DNA from: Acidaminococcaceae bacterium
GTDB lineage: Bacteria; Bacillota; Negativicutes; Acidaminococcales; Acidaminococcaceae
Assembly (NCBI GenBank): GCA_003512125.1
Contig: DOSQ01000132.1
Coordinates: 1-24,552 of the forward strand
DNA: 24,552 bases
Direction of reading: 5' to 3'
Shown here: positions 14,567 through 22,271 of the stretch, piece after piece
Layout of the letters: the number at the start of each line of letters is the position of its first letter
How positions within the stretch are numbered: position 1 is the stretch's first letter
Notes under the pieces: generated by a model
Databases searched by the model: none
Told to the model about the DNA's origin: nothing
What the model saw: only the letters and a program-made list of their open reading frames with translations
Translations under genes and position numbers: made by a program

Positions 14567-15938
14567 AACATTTTTTTTCTTTTTGCAGTACCGTCAGATA
14601 AAAGCCATCCACACCGTCCCGCTGCGGATACAATTGCAGCTCTTTCACAGACTGTTTCGTACGGGGATGCGGGAACCCGGTCTGTTTCCACTCCTTGTGG
14701 CTCTTTAAAAAACGTTCTATCAGTTTTCCGTTTTCATTTTCTTCCATCGTGCATGTGCTGTACACCAGAACCCCGCCGGGTTTTACATAACGGCAGGCGT
14801 TTTCCAGAATTGTATATTGCAGTGCCGGAAAATCCTGCAAGCCTTTTTCAGTTTTTGTCCAGCGCGCTTCCGCACGGCGACGCAGCACGCCTAATCCGGA
14901 ACAGGGCGCATCCACTAATACCCGGTCAAATGTTTCTTTCCACTCATCCCGAAAAACGGTTCCGTCCTGCAATTCCGTTTTAATAATCCCTATCTTCAGG
15001 CGTTTTGCGTTTTCTTCAATTAATTTTAATTTATGCGGATATATGTCACAGGCCGTCACGCAGCCTTTATTTTCCATCAACACGGCAATATGCGTTGTCT
15101 TGCCCCCCGGCGCGCTGCACATGTCAAGCACCCGTTCTCCCGGTTGCGGCTGCAAAGCCATGGCCGGCAGCATGGAACTTTCATCCTGTACATAAAAGCT
15201 GTAAGGAAATTTTAACAGTATAACGGGCAACCCGGGAGATTTCGTCATGACAATCCCATCGGGACACCACAAAGATACCTCCGCTTCACAGCCCGTTTCC
15301 CGGAGATCCTGTAAAAAAGCATCCCGGGTCGTCATCAGGGTATTGACCCGCAGGCACAGGTTTGCCGGTTCATTATCCCAGCAGCATAATGCCTTTGTCT
15401 CCTCGTCGCCAAACCGTTTTCGCCAGCGTTCCACCAGCCAGCGGGGATGACAGAGACACAGTGAAGTATCGTTTTGGATATTCTCCCACAATAATTCTTT
15501 CTGCCGGAGCGCGCTTCGAAGCACTCCATTCACAAACTTATCCGTTCCTTTGTGGCTGAATTTTTTAGCCAGATTCACACTTTCATTACAGGCAGCAGAA
15601 TCCGGGATACGGTCTGTATAAAAAATCTGGTATAACCCCAGGTGCAGAATGCAGTAAATAACCGGTTCCAGCTTCTGAAGGGGTCTGTTTACCATCTTCC
15701 CAAGCACATAATCTAACGTGCCTTTTGCTTTGACAGCGCCATTGACCAGTTCCGTGGCAAAACGCCGGTCCAGTTCCTCCAGCCTGGCCTGCCGTAAAAT
15801 ACGGTTCAGCGCAATAGCCGTATAGGCCCCTTCCTGCCAGATCTGCAACAACGCCAGCAAAGCGGCTTCCCTTCCGTTTACCGGAATTTTCTTATTTATA
15901 ACTGCCTTATTATCCTTTGAAAACCTTTCTTTACGCAC
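14556..15938 (-). CDS. rsmB: 16S rRNA cytosine-967 C5-methyltransferase RsmB
   Basis: RsmB (Sun/Fmu) methylates C967 of 16S rRNA with SAM. Residues 1 to about 150 form the NusB-like RNA-binding domain (REAALLALLQIWQEGAYT, ATELVNGAVKAKGTLDYVL). The rest is the Rossmann methyltransferase with MCSAPGGKTTH (near 273), DAPCSGLGVLRRRAEARW (near 343) and the catalytic cysteine in YSTCTMEENE (396). GTG at 15938 is chosen as start: GGAGG lies 6 nt upstream, whereas the GTG at 15962 has no such site. The chosen start overlaps the DUF116 stop by 8 nt. The product is 460 residues. Confidence 0.95.
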   Translation of the reverse strand: MRKERFSKDNKAVINKKIPVNGREAALLALLQIWQEGAYTAIALNRILRQARLEELDRRFATELVNGAVKAKGTLDYVLGKMVNRPLQKLEPVIYCILHLGLYQIFYTDRIPDSAACNESVNLAKKFSHKGTDKFVNGVLRSALRQKELLWENIQNDTSLCLCHPRWLVERWRKRFGDEETKALCCWDNEPANLCLRVNTLMTTRDAFLQDLRETGCEAEVSLWCPDGIVMTKSPGLPVILLKFPYSFYVQDESSMLPAMALQPQPGERVLDMCSAPGGKTTHIAVLMENKGCVTACDIYPHKLKLIEENAKRLKIGIIKTELQDGTVFRDEWKETFDRVLVDAPCSGLGVLRRRAEARWTKTEKGLQDFPALQYTILENACRYVKPGGVLVYSTCTMEENENGKLIERFLKSHKEWKQTGFPHPRTKQSVKELQLYPQRDGVDGFYLTVLQKEKKCYED

Positions 15939-16725
15939 TGACTTCCTCCGGAAGGTCTTCACTCAATAATCTGATAGCTTCTTCTACCTTATCAATACTG
16001 ACCCGGGTATTAAAACAGGGACCAAAAGGACGTTCATTAAAAATCGCTATGACCGGAATGGGAAACACATCCTGGATCCCGCTGGTCAGATCCCGCTCGC
16101 AGGCCACTGCAATAATAGCTTTGGGACGCGCTTTGGCTACCATCTGCCTTGCCAGCGTACCTCCCGTTGCCACCACAAAATGCATGTGGTACTTATGGCA
16201 CAACCCCAGCAACCCTCCCACGCAACATCCGCCGCACTGTTGGCAGTTTTCGATATTCCGGGTGATCTTCCGGGGACAGGTATCCAGTTGGAGGCAATGG
16301 GGCGTCAGGATCAGCAGGCGTTCCGAAGGGACCTTCACATGATGCTGCTTCACCAGCGCATTATTCACCGCCACAAAACTCTGTTCCACTTTTTCCCTGG
16401 GAATATTAAGGATACGCCCTAACCCCACTGCAAAGGGAAACAGAAAATTGATTGCCTTCCAGGACCAGAAATATAAAATTTTCGGCAGCGGCATACCCAA
16501 AATTGCCAGCACGATTGCAAGCTCCCCCGCAAACAGGAAGACTATGGCTCCAAATACCAGAAAACCAAAAGCTGCCGGTAAAAACTGACTGATGGCTTCA
16601 AAGCCCAGATAGGTTACCTTCCAGACAAAAAACAAGAGAACGGCCGTTACAATCGCACTGAACAGAACCAGCGCAAGGAACACCCTTTTCTTGGGATTAA
16701 CCGCCATTTCCACTGCTGATACCAT
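15931..16725 (-). CDS. DUF116 membrane protein with cysteine cluster
   Basis: The 264-residue product fits the DUF116 family, often found beside fmt and rsmB in Firmicutes; its function is not known. Two or more membrane helices lie in the first 110 residues (about 13-35 and 45-80, hydrophobic). A soluble C-terminal half follows, holding a cysteine cluster (HCLQLDTCPRKI, then ENCQQCGGCCVGGLLGLC) that could bind metal or an Fe-S cluster, and a VVATGGTLARQMV nucleotide-like loop. ATG 16725 follows AAGGAG at a rather long spacing of about 11 nt; ATG 16707 is an alternative without a good site. It lies 15 nt after fmt and overlaps rsmB, so is part of the same operon. Confidence 0.85.
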   Translation of the reverse strand: MVSAVEMAVNPKKRVFLALVLFSAIVTAVLLFFVWKVTYLGFEAISQFLPAAFGFLVFGAIVFLFAGELAIVLAILGMPLPKILYFWSWKAINFLFPFAVGLGRILNIPREKVEQSFVAVNNALVKQHHVKVPSERLLILTPHCLQLDTCPRKITRNIENCQQCGGCCVGGLLGLCHKYHMHFVVATGGTLARQMVAKARPKAIIAVACERDLTSGIQDVFPIPVIAIFNERPFGPCFNTRVSIDKVEEAIRLLSEDLPEEVSA

Positions 16726-16740
16726 AAAACGTCTTACTCC

Positions 16741-17679
16741 TTATTGCAAAAAACAATCGCCGGCTTTCACACCGCGTCCATTCAAAAATACAGTTGCAGC
16801 CATACGTTTTTTTGATTCGGGCTGCACAGTCAGTATCCGAAGCTCTTCATCACGGCAAGCCACGGAAAAATCTTTCTTTGTCACAGAAACCACCGTACCG
16901 GGAAGCGCATCCGTCCGTTTTCCCGTAACGCGTGTCTCCCAGATCTTCAGCAGCTTCCCGTCAGGCAGACAGGTAAATGCGCCTGGCACAGGATCAAAGC
17001 CCCGCACCAGATCATGCACCTCCTGCGCAGGACAGTTCCAGTCTATTTTAGCCATTTCTTTCGTAAGCAATGTTGCAAAGGTTGCTTCGCTTTCATTTTG
17101 TATTTCCGGTTGCAATCCGGCAGCAATATCCGGAAGTGTTTTCACCAACAATGCGGCTCCTTTTTCCATCAGTTCGTCATGCAGCCGGGCAAAGTTCATT
17201 TCCGCATCAACAGGGACAGAAACCTTGCTGTACATAGCCCCGGTATCCATACCCTTTTCCATCCGCATGATCGTGACACCGGATTCTTTTTCCCCTTTGA
17301 TAATAGCGTACTGAATCGGCGCAGCGCCACGGTATTTTGGCAACAGGGATGCATGCACATTAATACATCCATAGACAGGAATATCCAATATTTCCTGCGT
17401 CAGAAACTGTCCAAACGCAGCTACCACGATAAAATCAGGATGCCATTCTTTCAGTTGTTGCACAAACTCCGGATCTTTCACTTTCAGCGGCTGAAAAACC
17501 GGAAGACTGTTCCGCAGCGCAAAAGACTTTACCGGTGTTTCCACCATTTTCTGACCTCTGCCTTTCGGACGGTCCGGCTGGGTCACCACAGCCTGGATAT
17601 GATACTGTCCCGCTTCCAGCAATGCTTTAAGGGAACCCACCGCAAAATCCGGCGTGCCCATGAACACCACATTCCACAT
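16741..17679 (-). CDS. fmt: Methionyl-tRNA formyltransferase
   Basis: Fmt formylates initiator Met-tRNA using 10-formyltetrahydrofolate. The 312-residue protein begins MWNVVFMGTPDFAVGSLKAL and has the conserved VAAFGQFLTQEIL, the catalytic NVHASLLPKYRGAAPIQ (Asn, His), GVTIMRMEKGMDTGAM, and a C-terminal tRNA-binding domain (about 205-312) starting near IDWNCPAQEVHDLVRGFDP. ATG 17679 follows GGAGG at 8 nt and lies 3 nt after the def stop. The pair def-fmt adds and removes the formyl group of new proteins. Confidence 0.98.
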   Translation of the reverse strand: MWNVVFMGTPDFAVGSLKALLEAGQYHIQAVVTQPDRPKGRGQKMVETPVKSFALRNSLPVFQPLKVKDPEFVQQLKEWHPDFIVVAAFGQFLTQEILDIPVYGCINVHASLLPKYRGAAPIQYAIIKGEKESGVTIMRMEKGMDTGAMYSKVSVPVDAEMNFARLHDELMEKGAALLVKTLPDIAAGLQPEIQNESEATFATLLTKEMAKIDWNCPAQEVHDLVRGFDPVPGAFTCLPDGKLLKIWETRVTGKRTDALPGTVVSVTKKDFSVACRDEELRILTVQPESKKRMAATVFLNGRGVKAGDCFLQ

Positions 17680-17682
17680 CGT

Positions 17683-18156
17683 TCAATCCTCCGGTGCTTT
17701 CAGGGTTATCGTCACAGCCTTGTCGGTAAACAGGATGCCGTCCAGATGATCCGTTTCATGTTGCAGGCAGATAGCCAGCAGTCCATCGGTAGCGAGGAAC
17801 TGTTTTTTGCCGTGAGGATCGGTATATTCACACTCTACATATTCTGCCCGTTCTACTTCCCCTTCAAAGTTGGGAACAGAGAGACATCCTTCACAGCCAA
17901 TACGTGAACCCTCTTTTTTCGTAATGACAGGATTGAGCAGCTCCAACAGACCGTTGCCGTCCTGCAGGTCAATGACAACGATGCGCTGCAGGATGCCAAC
18001 CTGAGGTGCTGCCAGACCGATACCATTGCCGGATTTATACAACGTATCCGCCATATCTTTTAAAATACGTTTTACTTTTTTATCTATGCGTTTAACCGGC
18101 TCGCAGACTTTTTTCAGAACCGGGTCTCCTGCTCTTTTGATTTCCAGTACCGCCAT
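17683..18156 (-). CDS. def: Peptide deformylase
   Basis: Def removes the N-formyl group from nascent proteins using a metal ion. The 157-residue protein has the three family motifs: GIGLAAPQVG, EGCLSVPNFEG (metal Cys) and QHETDHLDGILF (two metal His and catalytic Glu). ATG 18156 is chosen from the conserved start (AVLEIKRAGDPVLKKV) and GGAGG close upstream, although the 4-nt spacing is short. The in-frame ATG at 18180 lies upstream of that site. It is the first gene of the def-to-rpe operon, after an AT-rich promoter region behind priA. Confidence 0.97.
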   Translation of the reverse strand: MAVLEIKRAGDPVLKKVCEPVKRIDKKVKRILKDMADTLYKSGNGIGLAAPQVGILQRIVVIDLQDGNGLLELLNPVITKKEGSRIGCEGCLSVPNFEGEVERAEYVECEYTDPHGKKQFLATDGLLAICLQHETDHLDGILFTDKAVTITLKAPED

Positions 18157-18193
18157 GTTTCCTCCAAAATAAAAGCTCAATAAAATACATTAT

Positions 18194-18202
18194 ATTATAA
18201 CA
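18194..18202 (-). promoter_or_regulatory. Extended -10 promoter for the def operon
   Basis: The minus strand reads TGTTATAAT, a consensus TATAAT (18194-18199) with a TGn extension, in an AT-rich 72-nt spacer between priA and def. No clear -35 is present at 17 bp, which is tolerated by extended -10 promoters. No terminator is visible after priA. Confidence 0.55.
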
Positions 18203-18228
18203 CAAAAAATATAACGCGTATACCCTTT

Positions 18229-20637
18229 CTACACTGCCATTATCGGATCTACGTCAAAATAAATATTCTTTACCGACCTGTATTTACTAGCAGCTAAACA
18301 TTCTTTCACTAGTTCCATCGCCTGGGATTTTACCACAATATTAATTCTGTACAGATCCCTGATCTTGGCTACGCCGGAAGGAAAGGGCCCCATGATTTCC
18401 GTACGTTCCCATTTTTCTGCTTCGTACCGGTCCCGTAAAAAACCGGCAATTTCGTCTCCCAGTTCCCAGGCTTTTGTCTCATCTTTATCCACGACCGTTA
18501 ATTTCAAAATCTCACCATACGGCGGATACAGTAGTTCTCTTCGCAGGGTAAGCTCATGGTTCGCAAACGTTTCATAATCCTGTTTTGCCGCCAGTGTAAT
18601 AATTTCATTTTCCGGATCATAGGTTTGCAGGACTACGCGTCCCGGTTTGTCGCCCCGTCCTGCCCGTCCGGCTGCCTGGGTCAGCAGGGAAAAGCCTCGT
18701 TCGGATGCGCGGAAATCCGGAAGATTCAGCGTACTGTCAGCTGCCAGTATACCAACCAGCGTAACATCCGGTATATCATGGCCTTTGGCCACCATCTGCG
18801 TCCCAAGCAACACATTCGCTTCCTTCCGGGAAAAGCGTCCGATGATTTCTTCATGGGCCATTTTCGCCGCGGTGCTGTCCTGATCCATCCGCAATACTTC
18901 TACGCCGGGCATCTGGCGAATCTCCTGTTCCGCCTTCTGGGTCCCGCTGCCGAAAAATTTGATCCGACGGCTGCCACAGTGAGGACAGGTTTCAGGAATC
19001 GGATATGTATTGCCGCAATAATGACAGCGCATGACCTGCTCGTCTGCATGATACACCAGACTGACCGCACAGTGCGGACAGGTCAGTGTTTCCCCGCAGT
19101 CCCTGCACATGACAAACGTTGAATATCCGCGGCGGTTCAGCAGCACAATAGCCTGCTGTCCTTCATGCACTGTTGCGATCATATCCCTGCGCAGCCTTCG
19201 GGAAATAACGGAATAATTTTTCTGCGCCAGCTCCTCCCGCATATCCACCACATCTACAACCGGCAAAAACGAACTGCCTGGCCGGCACTTCAGGTGCAAA
19301 TGACCGATGCGTCCTGAAACGGCCCTGAAATATGACTCCAGAGAAGGCGTAGCGCTGCCAAGGACCAGCACGGCCCTGTTGCTCTTACAGCGGAAACGGG
19401 CTACTTCCCGGGCATGGTAAGACGGACGTTCTTCCTGTTTATAACTGTTCTCCTGTTCCTCGTCTACAATGACAAGGCCCAGATTCTTAAACGGGGCAAA
19501 AACCGCGCTGCGCACACCAATCAATACATTTGCTTCTCCGGTCCGCATCTTATACCAGACGTCGCCCCTCTCATTCTGCGACAGCTTGCTGTGCGCCACT
19601 GCCACTTCCTGAGGAAACCAGGCCTGAAACCGCTGTACGATCTGTGCCGTCAGCGCAATTTCCGGTACCAGTACCAGCACCTGCCGGCCCTGGCGCAACG
19701 CATAATCGGCAGCCCGCAAATACACTTCTGTCTTACCGCTGCCGGTAATCCCCTGCAATAAAAATTCCTGCGGTACATTTTTTGTATAATTCTTTTCAAT
19801 ATTACATTTTGCAGAATTACATATTACAGAGCCTTTCACAGATTCAAGTTCTGTATGTCCGTTTTCAACCCATTTCAATGGATTTACAGAAAAACAGTAT
19901 TCTAATGAAGCCTTGATCGCCGCGACTGCCTGTGCCTGTTCCTCTGTCAGCTGCAAGGTTTCTTTTCGCTCTGCATGACGGTCATAGCTGTTACGCAGCC
20001 AACGTTTCTCTGTACGCTGCGCCCATCCCTTTTCGGCCAGCGTACGCAACACTTCCCCACTGATATGCTGCAACTCTGCCTCTTTCCGGTCCAGCGGCTC
20101 CGTTGCATGAAGCAGAACCTCCAAAGCCTTCATCTGCGCTTTAGCCCGCCGGTTTCCTTCCTGCAGTGCAGCTTTCCCTTTCTCTGTAATTGAATACGCC
20201 AATACAGTCCTGGCTTTCAGCCGCTCTTCTATATCATAAGCGACCAGCCTGCCATTTTGATATACAGGCCTGCGTTTAATACTCGACTTCCCCGGTATAA
20301 ACAGACGCATGGACTCCGCCAGCGAACACATATAGTATCCGGCCAGCCACTTTGCCGTCAGCAGCATCTCTTCTGAAAACCACGGACGGGTCCCCAAAAC
20401 TGCTGTGACCTCTTTAATCTTATCTGACGAAAAATCCGGATTTTCCTTTTGCAGTAAAGCCACTGCCTCTCCCCTGGATAAAACACGCACTACAAAGCCT
20501 TCTACCTTTTGCGGGCCAAACGGCACAATGACACGCCAGCCTTCTCCTGCCTGGCGCATACTTTCCGGGAGAGAATATATAAACTGCCTGAACAAATTTT
20601 TAACAGGCAGATTGATTGCTACCAGTACATAATTCAT
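18229..20637 (-). CDS. priA: Primosomal replication helicase PriA
   Basis: PriA restarts collapsed replication forks as a 3'-5' superfamily 2 helicase and loads the primosome. The 802-residue protein has the N-terminal DNA-binding domain (about 1-110), a winged-helix region (to about 220), Walker A GITGSGKTEVY (near 296), helicase motifs VLVPEIALTAQ, VGVRSAVFAPF, LGSATPSLES and QAAGRAGRG. Eight zinc cysteines lie at 511-554 (CRDCG, CPHC, CHYCG, CPHCG). Two oddities: the motif II reads DEEQ (392-395) instead of the usual DEEH, and about 43 AT-rich residues (247-289) are inserted just before Walker A. ATG 20637 is chosen over ATG 20649 because GAGG lies about 6 nt upstream. It starts 8 nt after the nuclease gene. 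Confidence 0.96.
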   Translation of the reverse strand: MNYVLVAINLPVKNLFRQFIYSLPESMRQAGEGWRVIVPFGPQKVEGFVVRVLSRGEAVALLQKENPDFSSDKIKEVTAVLGTRPWFSEEMLLTAKWLAGYYMCSLAESMRLFIPGKSSIKRRPVYQNGRLVAYDIEERLKARTVLAYSITEKGKAALQEGNRRAKAQMKALEVLLHATEPLDRKEAELQHISGEVLRTLAEKGWAQRTEKRWLRNSYDRHAERKETLQLTEEQAQAVAAIKASLEYCFSVNPLKWVENGHTELESVKGSVICNSAKCNIEKNYTKNVPQEFLLQGITGSGKTEVYLRAADYALRQGRQVLVLVPEIALTAQIVQRFQAWFPQEVAVAHSKLSQNERGDVWYKMRTGEANVLIGVRSAVFAPFKNLGLVIVDEEQENSYKQEERPSYHAREVARFRCKSNRAVLVLGSATPSLESYFRAVSGRIGHLHLKCRPGSSFLPVVDVVDMREELAQKNYSVISRRLRRDMIATVHEGQQAIVLLNRRGYSTFVMCRDCGETLTCPHCAVSLVYHADEQVMRCHYCGNTYPIPETCPHCGSRRIKFFGSGTQKAEQEIRQMPGVEVLRMDQDSTAAKMAHEEIIGRFSRKEANVLLGTQMVAKGHDIPDVTLVGILAADSTLNLPDFRASERGFSLLTQAAGRAGRGDKPGRVVLQTYDPENEIITLAAKQDYETFANHELTLRRELLYPPYGEILKLTVVDKDETKAWELGDEIAGFLRDRYEAEKWERTEIMGPFPSGVAKIRDLYRINIVVKSQAMELVKECLAASKYRSVKNIYFDVDPIMAV
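19771..19899 (-). other. Low-GC in-frame insert within priA
   Basis: About 129 nt encoding residues 247-289 of PriA read as Asn/Lys/Ser/Val-rich sequence (NPLKWVENGHTELES, ICNSAKCNIEKNYTKN). PriA proteins normally go from the helix after LTEEQAQAVAAI to FLLQGITGSGKT with a linker of a few residues. I count 39 G or C in 129 bases, about 30%, clearly lower than the flanking helicase sequence. TGTAAT recurs three times. I see no clean terminal repeats or target duplication. Confidence 0.6.
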
Positions 20638-20645
20638 ACAGAACC

Positions 20646-21512
20646 TCATTTCCGGCGATTTGAGCCATCGGCGTAATTGATTTCAATTCCCGGCTGCACA
20701 TTATACACAAACACATGAAAACGGACAGCCTTTCCCCCGTCATCTGCAGAAAGCGCTTCCATCGTTACGCCCCGGGCCAACAGTTCCTGTCCTTTAAACA
20801 CAGGCGTCACCCGGTAAAAAACATGTTTGCGGGTACGACGGATATAATCCGCCACACGGTTTTCAAAAGGAAGCATCCCCACTACATTAAAATACCTTGT
20901 CCCCGTAATCAGATTCCGTTTGTTTGCATTTTCCCCTGTCAGCTGGAATGCCAGAAGATGACAGCGGTTGTATAAATACTTTTTATCAATTTCATCATAC
21001 TTACTGAAACGCCAGCCGGTAGGCTTTATCATCCCGATAGGGCCCCGCGGTTTCGAAGGAAGGAACTCCGGTCCCAGTTTTCCGTAAGCCGGTCCGCAGC
21101 GTCCCGATGCATCTAACGGGGTAAAAGAATAATACGGATTTTCTTTTGATTTGAAATCTTTGGAAAACTGCGGCTCGTTCCCATTCAGTACAACAAAAGA
21201 ACGTCCTTCGTACTCCGGAAGGTTTTCCAGCGTGATCAGCGGCGTACTTTGGGCTAACGCACGAAGGCTGGCAGAATCTGCAGAAATTTCCTGATCATCT
21301 GCCGGTTGGTATCCACTTCGCAGGACAGCTGCTGCTTCCTGCAAACTTTCAGAATGAATGATACGGGAACCCCAATCGCAGACCCGCCTTACATCCTGCC
21401 GGTGAATGGTAAAGTACTCCAGCCCAAAAAACGCCAATACCAGCAGCAATACAACGCGAAGCAAGACCCATTGTAACTTTCTTGCAAACTGTGTACCTTT
21501 CCGTACAGTCAT
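20646..21512 (-). CDS. Membrane-anchored DNA/RNA non-specific endonuclease (EndA-like)
   Basis: The product is 288 residues with a membrane anchor at about 13-34, preceded by Lys/Arg, which should place the nuclease outside the membrane. Residues about 105-280 match the DNA/RNA non-specific endonuclease family, close to the streptococcal EndA/DNA-entry nuclease type. The core is YNRCHLLAFQLTGENANKRN with the presumed general base H185 and the metal-binding N200, then LITGTRYFNVVGMLPFEN and a YRVTPVF strand. The family DRGH appears here as NRCH. ATG 21512 has AGGAGG at 8 nt and lies only 18 nt past a terminator U-run. Possible roles are DNA uptake, nutrient acquisition or defence; the gene is near pilB/pilT, but the role is inferred. 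Confidence 0.88.
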   Translation of the reverse strand: MTVRKGTQFARKLQWVLLRVVLLLVLAFFGLEYFTIHRQDVRRVCDWGSRIIHSESLQEAAAVLRSGYQPADDQEISADSASLRALAQSTPLITLENLPEYEGRSFVVLNGNEPQFSKDFKSKENPYYSFTPLDASGRCGPAYGKLGPEFLPSKPRGPIGMIKPTGWRFSKYDEIDKKYLYNRCHLLAFQLTGENANKRNLITGTRYFNVVGMLPFENRVADYIRRTRKHVFYRVTPVFKGQELLARGVTMEALSADDGGKAVRFHVFVYNVQPGIEINYADGSNRRK

Positions 21513-21530
21513 TGATGCTGCCTCCTGTCT

Positions 21531-21573
21531 AAAAAAGATGGCGGCTACAGTATAGTATTATGCTGCAGCCACC
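21531..21573 (-). terminator. Intrinsic terminator after the DUF937 gene
   Basis: On the minus strand GGTGGCTGCAG (21563-21573) pairs with CTGTAGCCGCC (21540-21550) over 11 bp with two G-U pairs, around a 12-nt loop, followed by ATCTTTTTT (21531-21539). It lies about 20 nt past the DUF937 stop and just before the nuclease ribosome binding site. TACTATACT in the loop region may also serve as a -10 for the nuclease gene. Confidence 0.85.
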
Positions 21574-21592
21574 GTACAAATCCTGTTCCCGA

Positions 21593-22177
21593 TTATTTCA
21601 TCATGGAGAGAAGTCCCAGCAGGTCACTTCCGTCAAAGGAAGCCTGGTTCTGCGGACGCCTCTGCTGTGCTCCGCCTTGTGCCTGAGACATCATCTGCAT
21701 GAAGCCCATAATATCCGACGCATCGATTCCGTCGCTAAGGTCGATAGCCGGTCTCTGCCGCTGTGCCGGCGCCTGATTGGATGCAGCCGACAGACTGCTG
21801 AGCAATACCGGGGCCAACGCGCCCAAAGCAGAACCGACCTGATCGTTACTTAACCCGCTTTGCCGGGACAGTCCGTTCATAACGGAAGAAGAATTACCAC
21901 CCAGAATGTGCTGTAAAATCTTGGCGCCGTCATCAACATCCGCTGTTTCAAACTGCTCCGCAACAGAACCCGTCTCCGTATGCTGGGTCAGCGCCTGCTG
22001 CAGGGAGGCAGCGCCTGATTTGGTTGAAGCATTTTCCGTCAGTGCTCGCAGTAATATCGGTAACGCCGCCGTAATCAAAGCGGCCATCTGGTCATTACTG
22101 CCACCGGTCCTTCTGGACATGGTATCCAGTGACGAAGAAGAAGTCATAGATTTTAATAGCGTCTCCAATAAGCTCAT
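21593..22177 (-). CDS. DUF937 domain protein
   Basis: The 194-residue product fits DUF937, a family of small helical proteins (YidB-like) of unknown function. Two similar helical units are visible: about 15-50 (SSLDTMSRRTGGSNDQMAAL, ALPILLRAL) and about 96-130 (VMNGLSRQSGLSNDQVGSAL, LAPVLLSSL), each built around SNDQ followed by an Ala/Leu helix. The C-terminal part is Gln/Ala/Met-rich with a final GSDLLGLLSMMK that echoes the N-terminal MSLLETLLKSM. No signal peptide or membrane helix is evident. ATG 22177 has AAGGAG at 8 nt. It forms its own unit with a possible promoter and a strong terminator. Confidence 0.8.
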   Translation of the reverse strand: MSLLETLLKSMTSSSSLDTMSRRTGGSNDQMAALITAALPILLRALTENASTKSGAASLQQALTQHTETGSVAEQFETADVDDGAKILQHILGGNSSSVMNGLSRQSGLSNDQVGSALGALAPVLLSSLSAASNQAPAQRQRPAIDLSDGIDASDIMGFMQMMSQAQGGAQQRRPQNQASFDGSDLLGLLSMMK

Positions 22178-22239
22178 GATAACATCTCCTTTGCATTTGA
22201 TAACTATACCTGGAATAATACCGCAAAACTGCTTATTTA

Positions 22240-22245
22240 ATTATA
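22240..22245 (-). promoter_or_regulatory. Possible -10 element for the DUF937 gene
   Basis: A consensus TATAAT lies in the 94-nt AT-rich spacer between pilT and the DUF937 gene. The -35 is poor (TTGCAC at 18 bp). A short CTTATT/AATAAG hairpin overlaps it, and no clear terminator follows pilT. Confidence 0.4.
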
Positions 22246-22271
22246 CCTTTAATAAGAGCTGCTGTGCAAAT

